A stretch of DNA of 64,000 bases from Brevibacterium sp. S22 (GCF_004745485.1 NZ_RHFG01000001.1:1-64000), one strand, 5' to 3'; numbered from the stretch's first letter, positions 8,086 through 17,088 are shown. The notes: generated by a model from the letters alone, not told the origin. Program-made: numbers and translations.

Positions 8086-8636
8086 CGGCGTGCCCTCCGC
8101 AGCGGCACGGGCGTACCGACAACCGATTCCATCGCTTCGGTCTCGGTTTCGGTCAGCCGACGTGGTCTGCCGCGGTCAGTGTCGATGAAGACCACGACGG
8201 TCTCGGCGACTGTGTAGGTGCGCGAACCATCGGGTTCGCAGATGACATAGCCCACTGTCACCGAGGCGGGACTGACCTCGCTGATGACGAGGTCGACGGC
8301 GATAGGTCCGCTGCGATAGGGAATCGAGGCACGGTATTCGATCGCATGTGAGGCCACGAGCAGCTCCGTCGTCGCCGAGGCGTCGGCGAAGACCGTCGGA
8401 ATCTCCACCCCGCTGACGGTCTCGGTCACCCCGTGCAGTCCGGGCGTGGTCGGCGCGTCCGAACTGTGGGTGGGAGAGCCGAGAGCACGGACACGCGCTT
8501 CTTCCAACAGTTTGAGCTGGGTGACATTGTTGACGTGGCCGTAAGCGTCCATATCACCCCATCTCAGTTCCAGCAGTACGCGGGTGAATTCTTCGAGAAG
8601 GGGGTTGGTGGCGCCTGAATGCATGTTACCCATCAT
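8082..8636 (-). CDS. acyl-CoA thioesterase, 4HBT hotdog family
   Basis: Single hotdog domain of about 184 residues. The sequence ELRWGDMDAYGHVNNVTQLKLLEEAR matches the 4-hydroxybenzoyl-CoA thioesterase-type motif, with Asp in WGDMDAYGHVNN as the expected catalytic residue. It should hydrolyse acyl-CoA thioesters; the chain length is unknown. I favour the ATG pair at 8636/8633 behind GAAGG; the open frame continues further upstream without a ribosome site. It overlaps the hypothetical gene downstream by ATGA and diverges from the TesB-type thioesterase. Confidence 0.85.
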   Translation of the reverse strand: MMGNMHSGATNPLLEEFTRVLLELRWGDMDAYGHVNNVTQLKLLEEARVRALGSPTHSSDAPTTPGLHGVTETVSGVEIPTVFADASATTELLVASHAIEYRASIPYRSGPIAVDLVISEVSPASVTVGYVICEPDGSRTYTVAETVVVFIDTDRGRPRRLTETETEAMESVVGTPVPLRRARR

Positions 8637-8719
8637 GCCACCTTCATCACGCCGGTGCCGCACGCGATAGGATCGTGACTCGTACGCATGATCGGCACAG
8701 TCACCCGAGGGAGAAACCC

Positions 8720-9628
8720 ATGACCGACGAAGCATCCTCAGACGCGGAAGCGAACGTGGCACGACTGCACGAGATCCTCGATCTGCGCAAGCTCGAGTTC
8801 ACCGCGGCTTCCAGCGAAACGGATTTCTTCATCGGCCACAGCCAGTACAAACCGGACGGTCGGGTCTTCGGCGGGCAGGTCCTCGCGCAGTGTGTCGTCG
8901 CTGCTGCGGCAACCCTTCCCAGCGACCGCCTGATCCATTCCCTGCACGGGTATTTCCTTCGCGCCGGCGACGTCAGCGAACCCATCGAGTTCGGAGTCGA
9001 ACGGCTGCGTGACGGGCGTTCGTTCTCTGCCCGCAGAGTGCATGCGTATCAGAAGGGAGCGCCGATCCTGTCATTGAGTGCTTCATTCCAGGACGACCAG
9101 CCCGGACTCAGCCATGCCGAACAGATGCCGAGAGATCTGCCTGCTCCCGAGGACTGCCCGGAGCTGCTCGACTACATCGGCGACGAGGATTCTCCGCTCG
9201 TCAGCGAGTGGCTGAAGAAGCGTCCCTTCGAAGTCCGCCCTGTCGAGCCGTCCCTGCACACGTCCGGCGTCTCTGATCCCTCGATCAACGAGCAGCACTC
9301 CTGGTTCCGGTCCAGTGCTGTTTTCGGAGACGATCCGGTTCTCAATGCCGCTGCTCTGGCTTACGCCAGTGATTTCAATCTGCTCGAGCCGGTTCTGCGT
9401 CACCACGAACTGACGTGGCGCACTCCCGGTCTGCGGGTGGCGAGCCTCGACCACGCCATGTGGTGGCACCACCGGGTGCGAGTCGACGAGTGGATGCTCT
9501 ATGTGCAGGAGTCGCCTGCTGCGCAGGGCGGACGCGGACTCGGCTATGGGCGAATCTTCGCTCAGGACGGCACCCTGCTGGCAACTGTGGCTCAGGAAGG
9601 CATGGTCCGGGTCAAGGAGGTTCAGTGA
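8720..9628 (+). CDS. tesB: acyl-CoA thioesterase II (TesB family)
   Basis: Double-hotdog thioesterase of 302 residues. N-terminal hotdog: FIGHSQYKPDGRVFGGQVLAQ and HSLHGYFLRAGD. C-terminal hotdog: ASDFNLLEPVLRHH, then ASLDHAMWWHHRVRVDEWMLY, with the catalytic Asp in SLDH. It hydrolyses medium- to long-chain acyl-CoA. The ATG at 8720 follows GAGGGAG. The start region is divergent from the 4HBT-type thioesterase, and the stop overlaps the next small gene as GTGA. Confidence 0.92.
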   Translation: MTDEASSDAEANVARLHEILDLRKLEFTAASSETDFFIGHSQYKPDGRVFGGQVLAQCVVAAAATLPSDRLIHSLHGYFLRAGDVSEPIEFGVERLRDGRSFSARRVHAYQKGAPILSLSASFQDDQPGLSHAEQMPRDLPAPEDCPELLDYIGDEDSPLVSEWLKKRPFEVRPVEPSLHTSGVSDPSINEQHSWFRSSAVFGDDPVLNAAALAYASDFNLLEPVLRHHELTWRTPGLRVASLDHAMWWHHRVRVDEWMLYVQESPAAQGGRGLGYGRIFAQDGTLLATVAQEGMVRVKEVQ

Positions 9629-9870
9629 CTCGTCAGGACCCGACGATGATGGATATCATCGGCACGATCCTCAGTCGGCTGGTGAACGTGGCTCTGTTCC
9701 TCGTCATCGGGCTGCTCGCCCTCGTCGCGTTCATGGGACGCACCGATCTGCATCCGGGTATCTGCGGGCTGCTCGCCGTCGTGTGTGGGATCATCGGCAC
9801 GATCCTCGTCCGACTCCTGTTCAGAGGGATCGCGGTCCTCGGCGGTCTCACCAGTCGCTCAGCAGACTGA
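9625..9870 (+). CDS. small membrane protein (81 aa)
   Basis: The GTG start overlaps the tesB stop (GTGA) and is preceded by AAGGAGG, so translation is well supported. The product has two hydrophobic segments, about residues 17-36 and 46-74, and no recognisable domain. It would sit in the cytoplasmic membrane with short ends. Function unknown; coupling to tesB is the only clue. Confidence 0.7.
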   Translation: MTRQDPTMMDIIGTILSRLVNVALFLVIGLLALVAFMGRTDLHPGICGLLAVVCGIIGTILVRLLFRGIAVLGGLTSRSAD

Positions 9871-9960
9871 TTCCCGCGGCTGCCGGAACGCCCGACCCCA
9901 CCGAAGTCTGCGGGGTATGCGAACCCGCCTACACTCAACGATCGAATCGGCACAGACGCA

Positions 9961-9991
9961 GTGATGCCCCGGTCGGGAGGACCGGGGCATC
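9961..9991. terminator. bidirectional terminator hairpin
   Basis: Arms GTGATGCCCCGGT and its exact complement close a 7-nt loop between the convergent tesB/small-membrane-protein operon and ettA. Such a stem can serve both directions; no long T-tract is seen. Confidence 0.7.
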
Positions 9992-10041
9992 ACTGCTCAG
10001 AGCGACGAGTCAGTACGGTATCGGCTCAGACCGGACCGAGA

Positions 10042-11724
10042 TCAGTCGCGGGTGAGACGGCGGTGCGTGACTCGGTGCGGACGGGCCGCGTCTTCGCCGA
10101 GTCGTTCGACCTTGTTCTTCTCGTAGGCTTCGAAGTTTCCTTCGAACCAGTACCAGCTCGCCGGGTTCTCTTCGGTGCCTTCCCACGCGAGGATATGGGT
10201 GGCCACGCGGTCGAGGAACCAGCGATCGTGCGAGACGACCACGGCACAGCCGGGGAACTCGAGAAGAGCGTTCTCCAGGGAACCCAGGGTCTCGACGTCG
10301 AGGTCGTTCGTCGGCTCATCGAGCAGGAGGAGGTTTCCGCCCTGTTTGAGCGTCAGGGCAAGGTTCAGGCGGTTGCGTTCGCCACCGGAGAGGACTCCGG
10401 CCTTCTTCTGCTGGTCGGGGCCTTTGAACCCGAAGGCGGAGACGTAGGCGCGCGACGGCATCTCGACCGAACCGACCTGGATGAAGTCGAGTCCGTCGGA
10501 GACGACCTCCCACAGCGACTTGTCCGGATCGATGCCTCCACGTGACTGATCGACATAAGAGATCTTCACGGTGTCGCCGACCTTGAGCTCGCCGCCGTCG
10601 AGTTCTTCGAGACCGACGATGGTCTTGAACAGCGTCGACTTTCCGACGCCGTTGGGGCCGATGACGCCGACGATGCCGTTGCGCGGCAGCGAGAAGCTCA
10701 GACCGTCGATGAGCAGGCGATCGTCGAATCCCTTCTGCAGGTTGTCCGCTTCGATGACGATGTCGCCGAGACGCGGTCCGGCCGGGATCTGGATCTCTTC
10801 GAAGTCGAGCTTCCGAGTCTTCTCCGCTTCGGCGGCCATCTCCTCGTAGCGGGCCAGACGCGCCTTCGACTTCGTCTGCTTGGCCTTCGGGTTCGAACGC
10901 ACCCAGTCGAGTTCGTCTTTGAGGCGCTTGGCGAGCTTCGCGTCCTTCTTGCCCTGCACCTGCAGACGTTCGCGCTTCTTTTCGAGGTAGGTCGAGTAGT
11001 TGCCCTCGTAGGGGTAGAGGTGACCGCGGTCGACTTCGGCGATCCATTCGGCCACGTGGTCGAGGAAGTACCTATCGTGTGTAATCGCGATGACTGCGCC
11101 CGGGTAGGTCTTCAGGTGCTGCTCGAGCCACAGCACCGATTCGGCGTCCAAATGGTTGGTCGGCTCATCGAGGAGCAGCAGGTCGGGCTTCTCAAGCAGC
11201 AGCTTGCACAGTGCCACACGGCGACGTTCACCGCCGGAGAGCACGGAGACCTCCGCATCCGGCGGCGGACAGCGCAGTGCGTCCATCGCCTGCTCGAGCT
11301 GGGAGTCGAGATCCCAAGCGTCGGCGGCGTCGATCGCCTCCTGCAGTTTGCCCATCTCTTCCATGAGGGCGTCGAAGTCGGCGTCGGGGTCGGCCATCTC
11401 CTCGGAGATGGCATTGAAGCGGTCGAGTTTCGCCTTGATCTCGCCGACGCCTTCTTCGACGTTGCCGAGTACGGTCTTCTCTTCGTTCAGGGGCGGTTCC
11501 TGCATGAGGATGCCCACCGAGTATCCGGGGCTGAGTCGAGCTTCACCGTTGGACGGCTGCTCGATCCCTGCCATGATCTTCAGAATCGTTGATTTGCCGG
11601 CGCCGTTGGGGCCGACCATACCGATCTTCGCTCCGGGGTAGAACGACATCGATACATCGTCGAGGATGACTTTGTCACCGTGGGCTTTGCGCGCCTTGTG
11701 CATGGTGTAGATGAATTCGGCCAT
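10042..11724 (-). CDS. ettA: energy-dependent translational throttle protein EttA (ABC-F)
   Basis: Soluble twin-ATPase of 560 residues that binds the ribosomal E site and gates the first elongation cycles according to ATP/ADP level. Two ABC domains are present. Domain 1 has Walker A GPNGAGKST, signature LSGGERRRVALCKLL and DEPTNHLD. Domain 2 has GPNGVGKST, LSGGERNRLNLALTL and DEPTNDLD. The arm insertion in domain 1 and the basic linker (KAKQTKSKARLARYEE) are those of EttA. No Shine-Dalgarno sequence is seen; TAGCCT lies 9 nt upstream of ATG, so the message may be nearly leaderless. Confidence 0.95.
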   Translation of the reverse strand: MAEFIYTMHKARKAHGDKVILDDVSMSFYPGAKIGMVGPNGAGKSTILKIMAGIEQPSNGEARLSPGYSVGILMQEPPLNEEKTVLGNVEEGVGEIKAKLDRFNAISEEMADPDADFDALMEEMGKLQEAIDAADAWDLDSQLEQAMDALRCPPPDAEVSVLSGGERRRVALCKLLLEKPDLLLLDEPTNHLDAESVLWLEQHLKTYPGAVIAITHDRYFLDHVAEWIAEVDRGHLYPYEGNYSTYLEKKRERLQVQGKKDAKLAKRLKDELDWVRSNPKAKQTKSKARLARYEEMAAEAEKTRKLDFEEIQIPAGPRLGDIVIEADNLQKGFDDRLLIDGLSFSLPRNGIVGVIGPNGVGKSTLFKTIVGLEELDGGELKVGDTVKISYVDQSRGGIDPDKSLWEVVSDGLDFIQVGSVEMPSRAYVSAFGFKGPDQQKKAGVLSGGERNRLNLALTLKQGGNLLLLDEPTNDLDVETLGSLENALLEFPGCAVVVSHDRWFLDRVATHILAWEGTEENPASWYWFEGNFEAYEKNKVERLGEDAARPHRVTHRRLTRD

Positions 11725-11830
11725 AGTGAACTCAGGCTATCGGTTCGGCGCACTCGAGCGCTACTTGACGCTCTGCCCCGCAGGGGATGTTGAGCTTCCA
11801 CCGAGGTGGTTCTCGTCCGGCGAGGAGCTC

Positions 11831-12520
11831 TCAGCCTCCGCCGAGAGACGGGGCTTCGCCTGAGGTGTCGCCCTCGCTCGAAGTCTGTTCGGATCCGCCG
11901 TCGCCGGATGCGCTGTCGGAGCCCTCGGAGCCGGCAGTCCCTTCCGCTCCCCCGGTGCTTGATGAGTCGGAGTCGTCTCCGCTCGGTGCGGGGCTCTCGG
12001 TCTCACTGTCTTTGCCGTTGATGTCCTCGCCAGGCAGGTGCCCGGCACCGTTGGAATCGCCGTCTTCGTCGCGTTTGTCACCTTTGGGCGCCTTGACGCC
12101 CTTCGGCCGTTCGACCTCGCCGAACAGGCAGGAACCCGTCGACTCGGTGGGCTGGACGAGGTCGGCACTGGCCTTGCCCGCCCGAATCTCTCCGACGACG
12201 CAGCCTTTGTCGGTCTTGACCCCGAACATCTTTGCGGGAACTTCATTGCCCAGCGGCGATTCGTCGATCGTGGCCTCAAGCTGCTCGGGTTCGTATCCGG
12301 CGTCGAGCATCGTGGTGAAGAACTTCTTCGTCGACGGCACCGATTCCTTGTCTCCCGTCAACGGCTTGAGCGCCTTGAGCACCTTGTCGACTTCGGCAAC
12401 GGGCTTCGCCTGAGTCTGCTTCGGCTGGGGCTGCGGGTCATCGGATGCGAAGCCCAGAAGTGAACAGCCTGACAAAGCCAGAGTCAGTGCTGCGGCACCC
12501 AGCACAGGAACGAGACGCAT
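11831..12520 (-). CDS. putative lipoprotein with acidic Ser/Gly-rich tail
   Basis: 229 residues with an N-terminal signal peptide ending in the lipobox LALSGC (Cys19), so it should be lipid-anchored outside the membrane. Residues about 40-130 form a small folded region with two cysteines (KGCVV and TGSCLF) that could form a disulfide. The region resembles an actinobacterial domain of unknown function (possibly DUF6993), which I state with low certainty. The last 90 residues are a low-complexity Ser/Asp/Glu/Gly tail. A GAGG site lies 6 nt before ATG. Confidence 0.75.
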   Translation of the reverse strand: MRLVPVLGAAALTLALSGCSLLGFASDDPQPQPKQTQAKPVAEVDKVLKALKPLTGDKESVPSTKKFFTTMLDAGYEPEQLEATIDESPLGNEVPAKMFGVKTDKGCVVGEIRAGKASADLVQPTESTGSCLFGEVERPKGVKAPKGDKRDEDGDSNGAGHLPGEDINGKDSETESPAPSGDDSDSSSTGGAEGTAGSEGSDSASGDGGSEQTSSEGDTSGEAPSLGGG

Positions 12521-12624
12521 CTACAACCTCGGCGAGAGGGGATAATTGACAGTCTCACTCTAGCGGATCATGGGTGCCGAGCGCGGCAACGAGACGACCC
12601 CGAAGCGAGGAATCCAGGCGATGA

Positions 12625-13314
12625 TCAGAATGGAGCTGCCGCGTTCGCGGTCTCGCGGGCGATCGGATCGTCTTCGCCTCCATCACCGCCGTCGGCAGCA
12701 CTGATGCCCTCGGCGTCGGCACTGGTGTCGACACTGGTGCTGCTCTCGGAACCGACTTCGTGATCGTCATCCGAGCCTGTCCCTGCCAAGCTGTCTGTTC
12801 CAGTCGACTTGAGTGGGGCAGCCACGGCGTCGCCGACCCTGCCGGCGGCCTCAGATGCGGGCGTTTCGACGGGACCCAAGGTGTTCCAAACTCCATCATT
12901 CGATCCAGATGGCTCCGTGTCCGTCTGCCCGGCAGTGGACTGTGAGCGTTCCGAGGCCTTGGCCCGCCGGTAGTGCGCGGTGCCGTACCTGAGGTCGGGA
13001 CCGATATGCTCCGCGACCACCGTCGGCGAGATTCCGCTTCGCTCCTCTGTGGCCCACTCCCGGTTTCTCAGGTTGCCCGACACGATCACCGCGGCTCCGG
13101 TGTTCAGTGACATCGCGGCATTGCTGGCCAGTTCGCCGTAGCAGTCGATGCCGAACCATGAGGTGCCGTCGGTGACGAACTCCCCGGTGTTCTTATCGAC
13201 TCTCCAGTGGTTCACGGCGAGCCTGAATGAAGCGCACGCGCGCCCGGATGGCAGCGTGCGCGCGGTGGGGTCTGTGGCGATTGTGCCGGTGACGGTGATC
13301 GGGATTGCGGACAT
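12625..13314 (-). CDS. single-stranded DNA-binding protein, SsbB-like paralogue
   Basis: 229 residues. The first 115 form an OB fold (TVTGTIATDPTARTLPSG, ASFRLAVNHW, VIVSGNLRNREW). The rest is an acidic, Ser/Thr/Gly-rich disordered tail. The C-terminus ends in AAAPF rather than the DDDIPF tip through which major SSBs recruit partners, and the gene is not next to rpsF/rpsR, so this looks like the secondary SSB of actinobacteria (linked elsewhere to competence or chromosome segregation). Start chosen at ATG 13314 with GGAG 8 nt upstream; an upstream in-frame extension has no site. Confidence 0.85.
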   Translation of the reverse strand: MSAIPITVTGTIATDPTARTLPSGRACASFRLAVNHWRVDKNTGEFVTDGTSWFGIDCYGELASNAAMSLNTGAAVIVSGNLRNREWATEERSGISPTVVAEHIGPDLRYGTAHYRRAKASERSQSTAGQTDTEPSGSNDGVWNTLGPVETPASEAAGRVGDAVAAPLKSTGTDSLAGTGSDDDHEVGSESSTSVDTSADAEGISAADGGDGGEDDPIARETANAAAPF

Positions 13315-13414
13315 CGGTGTCTCCAACTCGGTGTGATGAAACCATACGGGCATCTGCGTCCGCATGGACCTCCAGTCAGCCCGATGATTCGGTCCGGTGT
13401 CCAGGAACCGAAAA

Positions 13415-13449
13415 TGCCCTGTGGACAGAGCTTGTCCGTCCACAGGGCA
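13415..13449 (-). terminator. intrinsic terminator of the GTPase pair
   Basis: A 12-bp stem, TGCCCTGTGGAC with its complement, closes an 11-nt loop and is followed on the minus strand by ATTTTC. It lies about 45 nt past the stop of the second GTPase gene. Confidence 0.75.
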
Positions 13450-13493
13450 GCTGACCCGGAGTCATCCCCGTCGTGTGTTTGAGTCTCAGTATC

Positions 13494-15074
13494 TCAGCCG
13501 AGCATCTCGTATGCCTGTCGGTGTTCTCCGATGACGGCCTTCACCGGGTTCAGGTACGAGCTCTGAGCGACGCGACCGACAGCGTCTCTCAGCCTTCCGT
13601 CGACCTCGGCAGCCGCCTCTTTGGCCCCTCTGGTCCGCGCCGACTTCGACATCAGCGAGGTCACAGCGGATCCGATGACGCCGATCACGAACAACCCCAT
13701 GCTGACGATCCAACACCAGGTCGGCAGAGCACCGGAACCGATCACCGCGACGAGAGCGGAGACGATGATGCCGAGGACACCGATGATCGAGGCGACGAAG
13801 AAGATGATCTGCAGAGCGTGCGCCAACGACCACCAGCCGGGGGTCTGCCGTGTGATCTCCACAGCTGTGACGGCCGAGTCGAGGTTCTCGGACAGCTCGT
13901 CTGTGCTCTTCTTCTCTGCTTCTGCGGCCTCGTTCTGCCAGGCCTGCGGCATGGTCGACACAGATTCTGCGATGAGTTCGTGAGCCATGAGCCGCACATG
14001 CGAACTCTGGGCCCTGGTTGTCGCGGGCACAGATGCGCGAACGAGTTCGTCTCGGTCCTGACCGTGTTTGGCACCCAAGGGGTCAGGTGCGTTGCGCTGA
14101 GCCCACGCGAGTACGGGATAGCCGGTCTTGCGATATGCCCGGCGGATATAGTCATCGTGAACGGTCTGTGCCACGGCTTCGACACCTGCGGCCTCCGACA
14201 TCGTCTCGACCAGTCGGGATGCGCCGGCCAGTTCGTCCGGCGCGGCGACGGGTTCTCCGAGCTCCTTTCGGATCCGCTTGGCCATCGCCTGCATGTCGGC
14301 CAACAGCCTTTCGGCGGCGGCATCGTTCGAATCGACAGTGTCGGCGAGGATGCCGCGGATCTCCGGGATGCCTTCACGCGTCGCTGCCGAGGAGATGCGC
14401 ACATTCGTCTCGCTGAGCCCATCCTCGTTGAGCAGTTGGCGCAGATGGTCGGCTGCGGCCTTCTGCTCCTCCGGGCTGAGTTTGTCGATCTGGTTGAGGA
14501 CGACGACCATGTTCGCACTGTTCTCGGCGAGTTTGGTCAGGTACTCGGAGTGCAGTGAGAAGTCGGCGTACTTCTGCGGGTCGACGACCCAGAACACCAC
14601 GTCGACGAGCCCCACGAGCCGGTCGGATTCGACGCGGTGCTCGACTGCCGTGGAGTCGTGGTCGGGCAGGTCGAGGAGGATCAGACCGTGCAGACGCCGC
14701 TGGTCGTCACCGTCGAGGGCCGACTCGCGCCATGTACGGCTGCGCTCGGGCACGTGCAGCCAGTCGAGGACATCGTTTCCGCCCTCTCCCCAGACGCAGG
14801 CGGTCGGGCGTGAGGTCGTCGGTCGGCGCACACCGACTCGGGCGATCTCGAGACCGGCCACCGCATTGAACAGCGAGGACTTGCCGGAGCCGGTAGAGCC
14901 GGCGAAGGCGACAACGGTGAAGTCCTCCCCCAGGCCCAGGCGGTCTTCTGCCCGATCAAGCAGATTCTGGGCATCGGTGCGGACGTCTCCGGCGAGTTTG
15001 TCTTCGCTCAGCGACAGCGCATGTCGGATGCCTTCGGCCAGATCCCGGATCTCGGTCTGTGCAGAACTATTCAC
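13494..15074 (-). CDS. dynamin-like GTPase, membrane-associated (second of pair)
   Basis: 526 residues. An N-terminal GTPase domain has P-loop GSTGSGKSS (about 59-67), switch threonines in RRPTTSRPT, G3 DLPDHDST and G4 NQID. A helical region follows, then two adjacent membrane helices (about 410-470, ending VIGVIGSAVTSLM) and a C-terminal helical segment. This layout resembles bacterial dynamin-like/YfjP-type GTPases that act in pairs on the membrane. Its GTG start overlaps the stop of the first GTPase gene (GTGA). Role: probably membrane remodelling or stress protection; not provable here. Confidence 0.85.
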   Translation of the reverse strand: MNSSAQTEIRDLAEGIRHALSLSEDKLAGDVRTDAQNLLDRAEDRLGLGEDFTVVAFAGSTGSGKSSLFNAVAGLEIARVGVRRPTTSRPTACVWGEGGNDVLDWLHVPERSRTWRESALDGDDQRRLHGLILLDLPDHDSTAVEHRVESDRLVGLVDVVFWVVDPQKYADFSLHSEYLTKLAENSANMVVVLNQIDKLSPEEQKAAADHLRQLLNEDGLSETNVRISSAATREGIPEIRGILADTVDSNDAAAERLLADMQAMAKRIRKELGEPVAAPDELAGASRLVETMSEAAGVEAVAQTVHDDYIRRAYRKTGYPVLAWAQRNAPDPLGAKHGQDRDELVRASVPATTRAQSSHVRLMAHELIAESVSTMPQAWQNEAAEAEKKSTDELSENLDSAVTAVEITRQTPGWWSLAHALQIIFFVASIIGVLGIIVSALVAVIGSGALPTWCWIVSMGLFVIGVIGSAVTSLMSKSARTRGAKEAAAEVDGRLRDAVGRVAQSSYLNPVKAVIGEHRQAYEMLG

Positions 15075-16771
15075 AATGCCACCTCAAGTCGTTCACCGGA
15101 GGCGCGCAGGGCGCCCGCTTGCCGCGCCGGTACCGCGGATAGTCTCAGAGCGTTGTCGAAAGGGGTGCGGCAGCTCGCGACGATCCCCACAGCGGCATCG
15201 AGGAAGCGCTGGCGGATCGAGGCGATGAGGCCGGCAGCCTCGTCCTCACCGAAGATCGTCTCTGCGAGGTTGAGTGCGACTCCGGCTCCCTGCCGGTTGC
15301 CCTGCCCCATATCGCGAGTGCGCTGAGGATCCCAGAAGGCGGCATATTCGACGACGGCGCAGACCCCGGCGACGCCGAAGGAGAGAATTCGGGACTTGGA
15401 CTTCTTGCCCTGGCCGATATCGCGCACGAGCGCATTGACTTCGTCGGACCAGGTGCTCACGGCCGACTTCACTGCGTCCTCGAGACCTGCCCCGACGGTT
15501 CGCAGTTCAGGCTGGTCCTCGATGAGGGCTGCGCCGGCTGCGGTGTTGCGCCACTCGGCGTTGACTTCATCGACCACGTCGATGGCCTGTTCGCGCAGGG
15601 AGACCGCGGCGCTGCGCAGAATAGCCACATGCAGAGGGGTGGCCGCATCATGCTTGCCGGTCACCGCCGCAGAGATGCGATCGCGCATTCGAGCCATGGT
15701 CGGCTCGAGACCGCGGAACAGCTGTCCTGTGCCGACGAAGTCCTGCCAGCGGGCATTGACCTCTCCATGCAGGACACGACCATCGGAGAACACTTCGGCG
15801 AGCCCCGACTGCGCGGACCGGAAGCGATTCTCCAACGAATCTGCCAGAGCGGCGTGGGTCTGCTCCTGAGTCTCGGCGAAATCAGCGAGTTCGCGGACCC
15901 GAGCCGGCAGGGCCTCGACAGCACCGGTGAGAGTGCGGCTGCGAATGCGTTCGAGTGAGGTTCCCTCAGTGCCGACCTGAGAGATCCAGGAACGTATCGG
16001 ATAGATCGCCGAATGCGGCAGCAGACCGTCTTCGAGTTCGAGCTCGGCGACGGAGAAGATCGGTGAGTTCGCCAGTCCCGCGTCCGAGAGCAGACTGGAC
16101 AGATGATGCCTGACTTCGCGGTTGGCTTCGGGCGGAACCCGGTCGAGGACGATGGCCACCGAGGTGCTTCGCGCTGCCGCTGTCTTCAGCAGAGCCCAAG
16201 GGGCGGCATCGGCATACCGGTTCGCCGTGGTCACGAAGAGCCACAGATCCGCGCTGAGGAGCACCCTGCGAGAGAGCGCACGGTTGGTCTCAGAGATGGA
16301 GTCGATATCCGGGCAGTCGAGGACGGCAGTACCCGGTTCGATGTTCTCATCGGCGATGAGGACGACTCCGGGCACGCTCGACTGCGGATCGGAGCTGCGC
16401 GGCAGGTCCGGCAGATAGTGCTCAGCCTCGAAGAATCTGGAGTCGGCCGGGTTGAAGATGACGACCGGATTGCCCGTCGTCGGACGGCGCACTCCGGCAG
16501 GGCTGACGGTCCGGCCCACGAGCGAGTTGACCAGTGTCGACTTTCCGGCACCGGTCGATCCGCCCACAGCGATGAGGAACGGAGTCCGCGAGCGATTGAT
16601 CCGCGGCAGCACGTAGTCATCGAGTTCTGCGGTCAGCGTCGAGTGTGCTGTGCGAGCGTCGGCGAGGTCCTCGCTGCGCAGGGTGAAGCGAGTCTCCGAG
16701 ACTCGCTTGACGATATCGTTCAACGCTTGGCCGACCGGCGGCGTCACGGCGCTCTTGCTCTCAATGATCAC
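15071..16771 (-). CDS. dynamin-like GTPase (first of pair)
   Basis: About 566 residues. The P-loop GGSTGAGKST, switch region RRPTTGNP and G3 DCPDID are clear, while the G4 position reads LDRVP rather than NKxD, so guanine recognition may be altered. The rest is mostly helical with an Ala-rich C-terminal region containing a short hydrophobic stretch (FGVAGVCAVVEYAAF). The start is uncertain: GTG 16771 sits only 1 nt after GGAGG, an in-frame ATT at 16765 has ideal spacing, and an ATG at 16888 abuts the tRNA-Arg 3' end. It is coupled to the second GTPase. Confidence 0.8.
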   Translation of the reverse strand: MIIESKSAVTPPVGQALNDIVKRVSETRFTLRSEDLADARTAHSTLTAELDDYVLPRINRSRTPFLIAVGGSTGAGKSTLVNSLVGRTVSPAGVRRPTTGNPVVIFNPADSRFFEAEHYLPDLPRSSDPQSSVPGVVLIADENIEPGTAVLDCPDIDSISETNRALSRRVLLSADLWLFVTTANRYADAAPWALLKTAAARSTSVAIVLDRVPPEANREVRHHLSSLLSDAGLANSPIFSVAELELEDGLLPHSAIYPIRSWISQVGTEGTSLERIRSRTLTGAVEALPARVRELADFAETQEQTHAALADSLENRFRSAQSGLAEVFSDGRVLHGEVNARWQDFVGTGQLFRGLEPTMARMRDRISAAVTGKHDAATPLHVAILRSAAVSLREQAIDVVDEVNAEWRNTAAGAALIEDQPELRTVGAGLEDAVKSAVSTWSDEVNALVRDIGQGKKSKSRILSFGVAGVCAVVEYAAFWDPQRTRDMGQGNRQGAGVALNLAETIFGEDEAAGLIASIRQRFLDAAVGIVASCRTPFDNALRLSAVPARQAGALRASGERLEVAL

Positions 16772-16894
16772 GCCTCCACTCTCTATGTTTTCCCAGCTCG
16801 GCACCAACTGCCACGCCGTATCGGCGCGGATTTGCTCACCGGCGCCACGGATCAGGCGCCCACACCACTCTGCGCCGAGTCCGGACATGAGAAG

Positions 16895-16968
16895 CGCCCC
16901 CGGCGGGGCTCGAACCCGCGACCTACCGCTTAGAAGGCGGTTGCTCTATCCGACTGAGCTACGGAGGC
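16895..16968 (-). tRNA. tRNA-Arg (anticodon TCT)
   Basis: Cloverleaf on the minus strand: acceptor GCCTCCG with CGGGGGC (one G-T pair), D-arm AGCTCAGTCGGATAGAGC, anticodon stem ACCGC/GCGGT around CTTCTAA (anticodon TCT), T-arm GGGTTCGAGCCCC, discriminator G. CCA is not encoded. Confidence 0.95.
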
Positions 16969-17009
16969 TCAAATATCGTAACCGATGCTCGGATGAGAAC
17001 AGAAAGCGA

Positions 17010-17053
17010 CCCCGGTCAAGGCGGACTGTCTCAGTCGCCGCCTCGAACCGGGG
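17010..17053 (-). terminator. terminator of small membrane protein gene
   Basis: Outer stem CCCCGGT/ACCGGGG and an inner stem AGGCGG/CCGCCT are separated by internal mismatches. On the minus strand the structure is followed by a T-rich stretch (TCGCTTTCTGTTCTC). It lies just downstream of the gene ending at 17089. Confidence 0.65.
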
Positions 17054-17088
17054 CCGGATCGCTGCCGTGAAAGACCGGCAGAGACATC

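Noticed and set aside
16772-16888. ATG 16888 as the start of the first GTPase
   Set aside because: It lies a few bases from the mature 3' end of tRNA-Arg, has no ribosome site, and the extra residues look non-conserved.
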